DNA of 64,000 nt from Zopfochytrium polystomum. Lineage: Eukaryota; Chytridiomycota; Chytridiomycetes; Chytridiales; Chytridiaceae. Positions 44,190 to 54,099 of this stretch are shown one piece after another (the stretch's first letter is position 1; each line of letters starts with the position of its first letter). The stretch lies in contig JAIVFJ010000083.1 of assembly GCA_025765615.1 (NCBI GenBank), forward strand, positions 202,638 through 266,637, written 5' to 3'. The translations under genes and the position numbers were made by a program. Under the pieces are notes generated by a model. The model was not told the origin of the DNA, ran no database searches, and worked only from the letters and a program-made list of their open reading frames with translations.

Positions 44190-45134
44190 TACAGTGGGGT
44201 GACAAATGTTTTGTGCAATCCCCGAAGTTTGAGCTTGCCTGATCATTTCCATCAACCCAAAGTCTGTCCTTCCTGAACAGTTTGGGACGAAATTTTGTAC
44301 ACGTGTTGCTTGTAAGTAGAGCAATGTGCTGCTACAAGCTGGTTGTCATTTTTGACGTCTGGGTCACTTCAATTTTCTGGTTCGGACATAAAACTGTGCA
44401 AATCTAAAGAAATAATTACAATACTGATCTCTTTAGCAACCAAACACTGCAAGGGCGCCGCAATAGCTTCAAGTTGTGAAGAGTTGGTGAAAGAATATAT
44501 TCAACATTATCAATTTTGCAGGAAAATTTTTTGGAGCGATCCGCTGTGCTCAAAGGGACTGCAAACCACGATGTTTTAAAGTGGATGAAAATCAGTTATC
44601 CCAAATCACATTACCTCAGACTGAGTAGTATCAGTTTTTTTAGCTCAGGAGAATATTCCTTATCTGGAAAGTGTCTTGTAAACGCTCTAATTGATGTTGA
44701 TGAAGTAAAACAATGCAGATTTTTACAAACGTGATTTAAGTGTTTTAGCCCAATTTAACCCGGTTTAAGCGCCACTTACACTTGCAAGAGTGTATTTGGC
44801 CATCTGATTGAATTGCAGAAAACAATAACCAGCCAATTTACTGCACAAACCGCTCACTGCAGCGGTGTTCAAGCAATTGACTTCACGTCTGTGAAAGTGT
44901 TGTAAAGTTTTCCCCCCATTTCTCATTTTTTGACAAAAACAAAGTATATTTAATGCCCCAGCAATATCCAGTGACCAGATTAATGCAGCATTGTCCTCTG
45001 CTGATTATCACTGTGTGTACGAAGTTTCATAACGTTTCAGTGAAAATTGGCGAGTTGTTCTATTTGGATATGCCCACCAGCACTTCAACTTAACTTGGAG
45101 GTTTCTGCGAAAACATTTCTCACCCCATTGTACA
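44190..45134. mobile_element. AT-rich TIR element with Tc1/mariner-like ends, decayed
   Basis: Left end TACAGTGGGGTGACAAATG and right end (reverse complement) TACAATGGGGTGAGAAATG are near-perfect inverted repeats beginning at a TA, and CAGTGGGG ends are typical of the Tc1/mariner group. Interior frames (44343-44734) are short, stop-ridden and only weakly suggest an HTH/transposase. Just outside the right end the words TGACAAATGTTTTG occur again, so the limit may be elsewhere. Confidence 0.45.
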
Positions 45135-45535
45135 TGACAAATGTTTTGATGGAATTGGCAAAAATTATGGTGCACTGCTGTCACCGACGTTGCAAAACTT
45201 GGCAAATTTTTGACGGATCAAAATGAATTTCGCACATGCGTGGTGGATTGGTTGCGCAACATGTACAAAGCTGGCACGCATGGGATAGCTGGTCATTTTG
45301 TAATTATATTTTAGGCACAGACCTCCGAAAGAAGAAAACTTACTCCCCTGATAAACAATGAATAAATACATTCAATACAGCTGCGATAGGTTGAGCTCGC
45401 AGAGAATTGCTGAGAGATTGTATGTAGCTTGAAGAAACATTCGGATAAAATTTGTGAGGCTAATGATCATACTATGAGGACTGACAAGGCAGACAAGGAG
45501 CCGGGAGGAGTGACGATTGTATTGTAAACAATAAT
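45135..45535. other. AT-rich unique sequence at the inner edge of the right arm
   Basis: No supported gene. It ends with a piece resembling an LTR stretch (GACAAGGCAGACAAGGAGC...GGAGTGACGATTGTATTG near 45482-45530), i.e. a short decayed chromovirus LTR fragment abutting the arm boundary at 45536. Confidence 0.4.
45482..45530 (-). repeat. Short decayed chromovirus LTR fragment at the arm boundary
   Basis: About 48 bp similar to the U5 part of the LTR (GACAAGGCAGACAAGGA...GTGA(T/C)GATTGTATTG). It lies directly outside the right-arm boundary and may mark the rearrangement breakpoint. Confidence 0.45.
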
Positions 45536-45810
45536 GGATTGCAGCGATCCTTGCAGCCAGGCCACCAGACTAGCAAGACGTTGACAGGATGGGAGAAGGG
45601 GGTGGTTTAGGGGGGGCGGGTAGGCTTAGGGCGGGGTGGTGGGGCGATACAGGAGTGGATACAGGAGTGGGAGGAGAAGGGTCCGGGGGACGCCGCCGCC
45701 GCCGCCGATGCCGTCGCAGTTGTGGTCTTGTCTGTCTCGTCTTCAACGGGAAACCAAAGAAGGGATGACGTGAGACAAAAAGCGATGACCGACCGAGGGG
45801 GAGAGAGAGG

Positions 45811-45811
<1 letters not shown>

Positions 45812-45845
<34 letters not shown>
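45812..45845. repeat. (GA)n microsatellite, right arm
   Basis: Mirror of the CT run at 37745-37778. Confidence 0.9.
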
Positions 45846-45847
<2 letters not shown>

Positions 45848-46205
45848 TGTGGCGATCGACAGACCAGTGGCAGCACGCAGCGTGGTCCAAGGCCTGTGAC
45901 ATGCCATACTGGTTTCCCCCTACTCCATGTAGACTACTTCCTTGTGGGTAATAAAGACCCTCCTTCCAGGTACGACATTTGTATTCATTATGATATTGTG
46001 CGTTTCACTGAAAATTGGAGGGCATTGACAGACATTCTGTCCACAGGCTTTTCAGCAACACCATAATTATTTTGGCAAAAGAACTTGTCAGGGGAAATGG
46101 GCAGGCCCTGACAGGCAGGGGTGGTCTGTCTGCCTGCTCCCTCAGGGAAATCTGTTGGGGAGAATTTGAGCGACAAAATCCAATTTGGGACGGCGTGCGC
46201 AATAT

Positions 46206-46461
46206 ACCTTGTGGAACCTTCTGGAACCTTCTTTGCTTTCCTGACTTGTCTTGTTGTTGTCATTGGTATCATTGGTATCATTGTATTACTAATCGCTCTT
46301 TCTGGAATTTTCTTTGAGTCTTGACAAGGAAGACTCTCAAAAGGTATAAAAGGGGGATGGGGGGACCTGTCCCATCCCTCAAGTGAATTATTGTCTCCAA
46401 TACAATCATCACTCCTCTCAGTTCCTTGTCTATCTTGTCCTGTCCTGCCCTGATCCTGACA
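46206..46461 (+). mobile_element. Truncated chromovirus LTR, right arm
   Basis: Mirror of 37131-37386; begins within the GGAACCTTGTGGAACC array after AATATACC and runs to CTGATCCTGACA. Confidence 0.85.
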
Positions 46462-47066
46462 GAAGGGCTAGAGCCCAAATGGAAGTTCAAAAGGAAGGTA
46501 ATCAAATATGCATTGTAATAGTAGTCAGAGTAGGCAAAGCCTGGGTCAGAGTTCCCAAAAGGGAAGGTTGGAGGAGCATCAAGGTTATAGTCAGAGGGGC
46601 AAAGGCCAGGTAAATGAATAAATTGTACTGAGTGAGGTTTCAAGGGATAGGAAGAGGCAAGTCGAGGGCTGTGAGAGCAGTGGCCTCACAGGGTCAAAGT
46701 CGCCAAGCTACAATAGTTGTAGAGAAGGTGCCGCAAGCAGTCAATAATTGATGGGATGGGAGATAATTGCGATCTGGTTGGCGCAGTGATGGAGGGTGAG
46801 AGGTTGAGAGCAAAGGTTGTGATTGCGATTCAGCACAACAATTGCGACAGAAAACAGTGGTTGGCAAGACAATCTAGTTGCAATGGTAGGGGTGATGATC
46901 GTGATTCAGTGTGGCAATTGCAATCTGGTGGCAGCGACGAGCGGGCTGGAGTGGTAGTTGACTCTGGTTGTGTAGGTGAGGGTGGTGGTTGCGATTGCAA
47001 CCTTTTTTGAGGGTGTTGATTGAGACTAACACAACAATTGCAATCTGGGTGGCGATGATCAGGATC
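46462..47066. repeat. Non-coding arm DNA with GATTGCAATTG-type words
   Basis: Mirror of 36526-37130; no gene. Confidence 0.5.
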
Positions 47067-47100
47067 TGGCATGTTATGAATCACCCTCTGGAAACCTCTG

Positions 47101-47198
47101 GAACCTTCTAGAACATTCCTTCATGGAACCTTCTGGAACCTTCTGGAACCTTCTAGAACATTCCTTCATGGAACCTTGTGGAACCTTCTGGAACCTTC
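47101..47198 (+). promoter_or_regulatory. Heat-shock-element-like array in the LTR U3
   Basis: Alternating GAA and TTC units at 5-bp spacing, the nGAAnnTTCn consensus bound by heat-shock factor. There are three clusters: 47101-47118 (four units), 47125-47164 (eight perfect units) and 47170-47198 (several units with one defect). About 110 bp downstream is the TATA box. Heat-shock induction is inference from the motif. Equivalent arrays are at 11406-11503 and 36394-36491. Confidence 0.7.
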
Positions 47199-47308
47199 TT
47201 TGCTTTCCTGACTTGTCTTGTTGTCATTGGTATCATTGGTATCATTGTATTACTAATTGCTCTTTCTGGAACTTTCTTGGAGTCTTGACAAGGAACACTC
47301 TCAAAAGG

Positions 47309-47354
47309 TATAAAAGGGGGATGGGGGACCTGTCCCATCCCTCAAGTGAATTAT
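47309..47354 (+). promoter_or_regulatory. LTR TATA box and predicted transcript start
   Basis: TATAAAA at 47309-47315. AAGTGAATTAT at 47344-47354 begins 35 nt downstream, where transcription would start, and is exactly complementary to the PBS. Confidence 0.6.
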
Positions 47355-47426
47355 TGTTTCCAATACAATCATCACTCCTCTCAGTTCCTTGTCTGCCTTG
47401 TCCTGTCCTGCCCTGTTCCTGACATC

Positions 47427-47437
47427 ATAATTCACTT
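47427..47437 (+). other. Self-priming primer-binding site
   Basis: ATAATTCACTT, 2 nt after the LTR end, is the exact reverse complement of AAGTGAATTAT at the predicted RNA 5' end. No tRNA 3'-end complement is seen here. The 11-nt length and position match the Tf1 self-priming arrangement. Confidence 0.65.
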
Positions 47438-47464
47438 CACCCTCTCCCACTACTCTCTGCCATC

Positions 47465-48388
47465 ATGTCTGACCCAAACAACACCTTCCCTGATGCAACT
47501 GCCTTCCAAGCCTTGATGGACCAATTACAAGCCCTCTCAAGACAGACACACCAACTTCAAGAACAAGTCCTTCACCAGCAGCACCAGCTTCAACAACAAC
47601 TTCACCAACAAGAACATCAAGCTCTTCCCCTGCCTCAAGCCAACCAAGCAAGAGAGCCCAAGGTTCCCAGCCCTGACAAGTTCACTGGGCTGGCCAAAGA
47701 CCTTAGGAACTTCATGGCCACTGTGGAGAATGTCATCCTTCTCCAACCTTCAAGATTTCCCAGTGAGCAAGTCAAGGTTCTTTTCACAAGCACCCTCCTG
47801 TCTGGTCAAGCTCAATCATGGTACAGATCTCTCCCAAGCACACCCACCACCCTGCAAGAGCTCTGGGAGGGGCTGGAAGCTACCTTTGGTGACCCCTACG
47901 CATCTTGGACAGCAAGATCCAAGCTCAAGCATATCAAGCAAGGAAAGCAATCTTGTGTGGCCTACACCAACCAATTCAAGCAACTAGCCAGAGACTCTGG
48001 ATACAATGATGCAGCTCTGATGGAGCTGTACCATGATGGTCACCATGAGTCTATCCAAGACATGCTCTCCCAGTCTCTGCACATCCCTGAGACCTTGGAA
48101 GAGTACATTCTCCTTGCCATCAAGATTGACAACAGACTCTACTCCAAGAGGCTGAAGCAAAGACAAGTAGGAACTACATCAAGACCTACCCCAGTCCCTC
48201 AAGCTCTTACAGTTCCTGAACCCATGCAAGTGGATGCAGTTGAGACACTTCCTAAGGGTCCTCTGAGCCAAGAGGAGAAAACAAGGAGGTCCCAGCAGGG
48301 ACTGTGTTTCTACTGTGGCCCCAAGGAGCATGCTGTCAAGGACTGCCCAAGGAAGAAGCACCCAAACTCCCAGGTCCAGGCTCACTGA
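47465..48388 (+). CDS. gag: Gag of chromovirus copy 3
   Basis: 307 codons from ATG (CATCATGTCTGACCC context) to TGA. A Gln-rich N-terminal coiled-coil-like part, gag domain (FALTS-type core with VLFTSTLLSGQAQSWYRSL) and the zinc knuckle CFYCGPKEHAVKDC near residue 280. It forms the particle shell and binds RNA. Pol starts in a different frame after the stop. Confidence 0.92.
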   Translation: MSDPNNTFPDATAFQALMDQLQALSRQTHQLQEQVLHQQHQLQQQLHQQEHQALPLPQANQAREPKVPSPDKFTGLAKDLRNFMATVENVILLQPSRFPSEQVKVLFTSTLLSGQAQSWYRSLPSTPTTLQELWEGLEATFGDPYASWTARSKLKHIKQGKQSCVAYTNQFKQLARDSGYNDAALMELYHDGHHESIQDMLSQSLHIPETLEEYILLAIKIDNRLYSKRLKQRQVGTTSRPTPVPQALTVPEPMQVDAVETLPKGPLSQEEKTRRSQQGLCFYCGPKEHAVKDCPRKKHPNSQVQAH

Positions 48389-48483
48389 GGGGCAATTCCC
48401 TGGACCCTCCTCCAAGCTGCCCCTGTTTCATCACCACCACCAGCACCACAAACACCTCAGATTCCAACCCCCACCAACTCACC

Positions 48484-50821
48484 ATGGATGTCAAGATTCA
48501 ACTCTCACCCAAGTCAACCATCACAACCAAGGCCCTTATAGACTCTGGATGATCCTGCAAAATCATTGATGCCACCCTTGCCAAGTCTTGTGCCATTCCC
48601 ACCATCAAGAAATCCACACCTCAAGGTCCACTTTGCCAATCATGCTCTGTTCAAGGAAATCAGCCATGAAACCAAGCTAAACCTCCACATCCAAGACTTT
48701 CCACCATCCATGGTCAATCTGGAAGTATTGGATCTTGGCTCACCCACATTCTCTGTCATCCTGGGATTACCATGGCTGCAAGCCCAGAACCCTGCCATTG
48801 ATTGGGTCACTGGTCAAGTCCAACCTCCACCAATTGGAACAGTCACCCAAAACTCAAGTCAAGCCCCCAAGTCTCATGCTCTCAAGCCCTTGATTCAAGA
48901 TTCACAGCCAGCCAAGACTCCAGTTCCACAGTTCACAGTTCACAGTCAAGATTCAAGTAGAGCTCATAGAGCTCACAGTCATGGCCATGACTCTTGTTCA
49001 CAGAACCCACAGTCAAAGATTCAAGTACCACAGTTCACAGTCCACATTCAAGATTCAAGTTCCACAGCTCACAGTCTTTGCCAAGAACAGAACTCTCAGT
49101 CAAAGATTCAAGAATCACAGTTCCCAGTCAAGAATTCAAGCCCCACTGCTGAGGAGCACGACAACCTGGACCCATCAGACCTTTTGCTGGCATCCAAGCT
49201 ACCAAAAGAATATCTCCCTTATGCTGATGTGTTTTCCAAGACCAAGGCAGACCTGCTACCAGCCCAGAGGCCTTATGACTGTGAAATCCCACTCAAGGAT
49301 GAAACTTGCAGCCCACCTTTCAAGCCACTGTACCACCTCTCTCCACCAGAAGCCAAGGCCCTCCAAGAATACATTGAAGAAATGCTGAACAAGGGATTCA
49401 TCCAACCTTCCAAGTCACCAGCTGGAGCTCCCATCTTTTTTGTCAAGAAGAAGGATGGGGGACTGAGACCCTGTGTGGACTACAGAGATCTCAATGAGAT
49501 GACAGTCAAGAACCGCTATCCACTGCCTCTCATCTCTGAATTACTAGACAAACTGAGCCATGCAAGGATATTTTCCAAGATTGACCTCAGAGGTGCCTAC
49601 AATTTGGTCAGAATTAAGCCCCAGGATCAATGGAAGACTGCCTTCAGATGCAAATATGGTCACTTTGAGTACTTGGTTATGCCCTTTGGACTTACCAATG
49701 CTCCAGCTATTTTCCAAGGCATGATGAATGACATCTTCAGGGATATTCTGGACCTTTTTGTCATTGTCTACCTGGATGATATCCTGGTATTTTCATCTGA
49801 CACTGCAAGCCATATGGGACATGTCAAGACTGTCTTGGAGAGACTCAGACAGCATCACCTCTATGCAAAGCTGGAGAAGTGTGAATTCCACAAGACCTCC
49901 ATTGAGTTTTTGGGGTTCATTGTGTCTGACAAAGGGATCTCCATGGCACCAGACAAGATCCAAACTATTCTTGAATGGAAGGCTCCAAATTCCATCAAGG
50001 ATGTTCAAAGCTTCCTTGGATTTTGCAACTTCTACAGAACCTTCATTGCCAACTATTCTGCCATAGCCAAGCCTCTCACTGATCTCACCAAGAAGACCAC
50101 CAAGTTTGAATGGACCCCAGCAGCAGAGCAAGCCTGGCTAGCTCTTAAGACAGCAACCACAAGTGCACCACTCCTTAAGCATGTGGATCCCTTGCTTCCC
50201 TTCACCTTGGAAACTGATGCCTCAGACTATGCCCTTGGCGCTGTTCTGTCCCAGCCAAGCTCTCAGGACCCCTCTGCTCCTCTGCATCCAGTGGCATATT
50301 ACTCCAGGAAGCTGAACAGTGCTGAGTGTAACTACACAGTCCATGACAAGGAGTTGCTTGCAATTGTGGAAGCATTCAAATTCTGGAGACACTACTTGGC
50401 TGGTTCTAAAGGCATCTCTGTCTATTCTGATCACAAGAACCTCACCTTCTTCAGGGCAAGGAGGTTGCTCAAGCAGAGGCATGCCAGGTGGGCTGAACTG
50501 CTCTCTGAGTATGACTTTAAGCTGTGCTATTCTCCTGGCCACCTTAACACTGTGGCTGATGCCCTGTCAAGAAGAACAGACCTTGCACCTGAAGGGGGAG
50601 ATGGTTCACCCCACCATCCAAGACACACCTTTCATTGCTTCCTGACAGTGTGTGGGCCCATGCTATTTCCAAGGACCCCAAGCCCCACAAGATTCAAATC
50701 AGCCAAGAGGAGGAAAAACTTGAGATACTCAAGACAAGGCATGATGCAGCAACAGCTGGACACCCAGGAGAGCACAAGACATATGAGCTTGTTTCCAGAG
50801 ACTTCTACTGGCCAGGCATGA
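48484..50821 (+). pseudogene. Protease, RT and RNase H of pol, copy 3 (stop and frame change in protease)
   Basis: An ATG at 48484 opens the protease (MDVKIQLSPKS) in one frame. The active site LIDSG is at about 48535-48549, and TGA follows at once (48550-48552). Homology continues in that frame for ~20 codons, then shifts by one base near 48620 into the long frame (48566-50821). That frame holds the protease end GLPWLQAQNPAIDW, RT with VDYRDLNE, the YLDD box near 49765-49776, and RNase H with DASDYALG and ADALSRR. The same lesions occur in copies 1 and 2. Recoding or supply of pol in trans are alternatives to simple inactivity. Confidence 0.85.
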
Positions 50822-52020
50822 GGAAGTACATCAAGAACTATGTCAGCAGCTGTGAAACCTGTCAAAGAAACAAATCCAGCAGACACAAGCCCTATGGACT
50901 TCTGGAACTCCTCCCAATTGCCATCAGCCCTTGGTCATCAATATCCATGGACTTCATTGTGAAACTGCCCCCATCCCATGGATTTGACTCTATCCTTGTT
51001 GTCATCTGCAGAAGGACAAAGTTGGCCCATTTCATCCCCTGCACTGAGAATATAGATGCACAAGGAACAGCAGACCTGTTTTTGCAGCACATATTCAGGC
51101 TCCATGGGCTGCCTCAGTCAATCGTCAGTGACAGAGGACCACAGTTCAGATCTCAATTTTGGAAAGCACTCACAGCAGCCCTTGGAATCAAGTCTCAACT
51201 GTCAACTGCTTATCACCCTCAGACTGATGGACAAACAGAAAGAACAAACCAGACTCTGGAGCAGTATTTGAGGTGCTATGTCAGCTATCAACAGGATGAT
51301 TGGCCCACCCTCCTTCCACTGGCAGAATTTGCTCTCAACAATTCTCTCCACTCAAGCACCCAGCTATCTCCTTTCTTTGCAACCTATGGCTTCAATCCAA
51401 GAGGAGATCTTCTGGGACAAGAGACCCTATCCAATGTCCAAGCTCCTGCTGCTGCTTCACACTTACATAAGCTCAAGATCATCAACTCCTTCCTGGACTC
51501 CACCCTGAAGCAAGCCCAAGAAGATGCCTCAAGATTTGCCAACACTCACAGAATGGACCATGACCTTGCTGTGGGTCAGCAAGTTTGGCTTCTGAGGAAG
51601 AACTTGCAGACCAAAAGACCAAGTCCCAAGCTAGACAACCTCAAGTTGGGTCCTTTCAAGATCTTGGAGCAAATCAATCCAGTCACCTTCAAGCTGGATC
51701 TCCCTGCGTCCATGAAGATCCACCCAGTTTTCCATGTCAGCCTTTTAGAGAAGTTTGTGGCCAATTTCATTCCAGGCAGAGTTGTTCCTCCTCCTCCTCC
51801 AGTTGAGGTAGAAGGTGAAGAGGAATTTGAGGTTGAACAAATCTTGGATGCCAAGTGGTTTGGAAGGACACTCAAGTTCCTTGTTAAGTGGAAAGGTTAC
51901 TCAGATGCTGACAACACCTGGGAGCCTGAGTCAAACCTCACTCACTGCCAAGACCTTCTGCTCGAGTTCAAGACCAGGTACCCCACCAAGTTGCAGAAGA
52001 GGCCTAAAAGGGGGAGATGA
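50635..52020 (+). pseudogene. Integrase and chromodomain of pol, copy 3
   Basis: 461 codons with no ATG at the start; the frame is actually open from about 50593. Zinc motif (HPGEHKTYEL, CETCQRNK), D-D-E residues (MDFIVKLPPS; VSDRGPQF; GQTERTNQTLE), GPF-like linker (LGPFKILEQINPVTFKL) and chromodomain (FLVKWKGYSDADNTWEPESN) ending at TGA 52018-52020. It is out of frame with RNase H across a GGGGG run near 50594-50598. Confidence 0.87.
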
Positions 52021-52364
52021 TGTTATGAATCACCCTCTGGAAACCTCTGGAACCTTCTAGAACATTCCTTCATGGAACCTTCTGGAACCTTCTGGAACCT
52101 TCTAGAACATTCCTTCATGGAACCTTGTGGAACCTTCTGGAACCTTCTTTGCTTTCCTGACTTGTCTTGTTGTCATTGGTATCATTGGTATCATTGTATT
52201 ACTAATTGCTCTTTCTGGAACTTTCTTGGAGTCTTGACAAGGAACACTCTCAAAAGGTATAAAAGGGGGATGGGGGACCTGTCCCATCCCTCAAGTGAAT
52301 TATTGTTTCCAATACAATCATCAGTTCCTTGTCTCCCTTGTCCTGTCCTGCCCTGTTCCTGACA
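52021..52364 (+). repeat. 3' LTR of chromovirus copy 3
   Basis: 344 bp; a 9-bp deletion (CTCCTCTCA region) near its 3' end compared with the 5' LTR. Followed by the TGGCA duplication. Confidence 0.95.
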
Positions 52365-52369
52365 TGGCA

Positions 52370-52799
52370 GGCACAGCAGCAGAGGGCGAAAGGTCGAGAG
52401 CAAAGATTGGGATCTAGCAGATGAGGTGGTGGAGAGCAGTCAGAGTCTGGGGACCGCAATCAGTGATTGTGATCCAAGATTGCGATCTGGCAGGGGCAAT
52501 GAAAGTGGTGATGCAGGAGGATCGCCAGGGTGGCGGCCGTGGTGGTGGCCGCAGCGGCGGCAAATGTGCGATGTCTCACTGGAGGATTTTTTCCCTTTTA
52601 TAGTAATAAACACTAGAGCCCATGAGGGAATGTGATGAATAGTAGTAAGAGAAAATAAAATAAGTTTTGAGCCAATATAATGACATAGTCATAACTGGGG
52701 GAGAGCTTTTCGGGAGACCCAGCTAAGACCATGATTGGTGAGATAGGAATCTCACAATGAGGTGGAAAAGAAGGAGAAATTGATCAAGAGCCCCCTGCA
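52370..52799. other. Non-coding arm DNA before the 106-residue gene
   Basis: Mirror of 30792-31222; no gene seen. Confidence 0.4.
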
Positions 52800-53206
52800 A
52801 TGGCGAGCCGAATGAGTTATGTTATGGACCGCATGCTGACGCCTGAACGTGAGTCAATCTCTATTAATAGTAAATGCCAGTCATACTCATGGATGCCTTT
52901 GGCCCAAACTACTTACATCTCCCGTCTGTTTTAGAAATGCGTGCCATGGCACTTATGTACCTCTGCAACTCGCCAGTTCCCATCGACTTTGTCAGTGACT
53001 CTACCTTTCTCCCCAGTACGCTCCGTTGGAGCTTCTTGCCCGCTTCCCGCGAACCTGTTTTGATTTACGATGAAAAAGACCCATTCATTGACGATACCGT
53101 CATCTTGGCCTTTGCATTTCGTTGGGACGAACGTTGGTTGATTCTGAGGGAAAAAACAACAAGGGATATTGAGAGATCGAAAAAAATGCGTCAGAACATA
53201 CTATAA
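52800..53206 (+). CDS. Uncharacterised 106-residue protein, two exons, right-arm copy
   Basis: Exon 1 52800-52848, GTGAGT donor, 86-bp intron, exon 2 52935-53206 ending in TAA after MRQNIL. The exon 2 protein sequence is the same as in the left arm. The frame is kept intact in both copies while nearby genes decayed, which hints at function or at recent conversion. Confidence 0.5.
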
Positions 53207-54099
53207 TATAAGGTAAACGTGTTACAATACGTGAATGATGGCTACACGGGGGAAGCTTTCATAAAATGGAAAGCGGAATAGCAACAACAGGAAGCAAACA
53301 AAAAAAAAAAGGAGGAAAGGGATCTAACACAGTCCAATTCTGAAGCAGGAGTGGCCCAAAACTGGCCTACTTTATTCCTGAAATCGTTAGCTCCAGAAAC
53401 ACAAACCTTGGACTGTGCGAAAACAACATGCTCAGTGAGGATGTCTTCGAGTATTCTGCAGAACTAATGACCCCAAGCAAAAGCAAAGAACCTGAAGAGC
53501 TCAATCGCCAGCGCGCAAGGGACGACCCCACGCTGGCGGTGGGCTCGGAGAGTGGAACGTGGGTTTGGTTGCGCTTGTCTTGATTCGTGCGTCACGCGCT
53601 TCGGTCATCAAAGATGAAGGGAATACGGATCATACAGACCTTGATGGACCTGCGAAATTCTGGACCCCGTCGGGCCAGATCTTACGGTCGCTCGCTCCTT
53701 TAAAGATCGTCGACAAAGCTGAGCACAATCGCCTTGATTTTTGCCGACCAGTACCTGGATCAGCAGAGTGGTTAGGACGGAGAGGAGGGATCAGCGGGCA
53801 GTGCGGGAAGGTTTGGGTGGAGTGAGTGTGTGTGTGCGTGTGCCGCACTCGCTACCGTCTATTTTGCGCTTTTTCTCTGTCGCTCGCTCGCTCCCTCCCG
53901 TTCTCTTTACTGACTGCTCAAACGTTTCCGCTCCCTCAAAACGAGAGAACGAAGAACCCTGGTGTGTTTCCTTTTTTTTTTTTTTTTTTTTTTTTTTTTG
54001 ACGACTTCTGTGTCTCATTAGATGAAGGACGGTCGACTGTGTGTCTGATTTCTCGGTGTGGCTGAATCTTTGTCTCCAACAAACAAACCATCACAGCGG
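53207..54099. other. Arm DNA between the 106-residue gene and the deaminase-like relic
   Basis: Includes the short frame 53428-53583 (mirror of 30007-30162), an 88-codon frame 53559-53825, a short GT run near 53824-53840 and a T-run at 53970-53999. No gene is firmly supported. Confidence 0.4.
53428..53583 (+). CDS. Possible short exon or ORF, right-arm copy
   Basis: 51 codons, MLSEDVFEYSAEL..., same as 30007-30162. Open upstream of the ATG for about 25 codons to a TGA near 53340. No family is recognised. Confidence 0.25.
   Translation: MLSEDVFEYSAELMTPSKSKEPEELNRQRARDDPTLAVGSESGTWVWLRLS

Larger units (their letters stand above)
47072..47424 (+). repeat. 5' LTR of chromovirus copy 3
   Basis: TGTTATG...CCTGACA. 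Contains the GAA/TTC arrays (47101-47198), TATAAAA (47309-47315) and the predicted transcript start (47344). Confidence 0.95.
47072..52364 (+). mobile_element. Full-length Ty3/gypsy chromovirus, copy 3 (right arm)
   Basis: LTRs 47072-47424 (353 bp) and 52021-52364 (344 bp), with perfect TGGCA duplication at 47067-47071 and 52365-52369. It is the plus-strand version of copy 2. The order is LTR, PBS, gag, PR-RT-RH, IN-chromodomain, purine tract ending GGGGGAGATGA, LTR. The 3' LTR lacks 9 bp near its end that the 5' LTR has. The RT/integrase sequence and chromodomain place it with chromoviruses; the self-complementary PBS places it with Tf1/sushi-like members. Confidence 0.96.

Noticed and set aside
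48550..48552. Possibility that TGA encodes Trp or another residue in this organism
   Set aside because: Gag, integrase, the STAND gene and YPD1 all end at TGA in sensible positions, and host genes use TGG for Trp.
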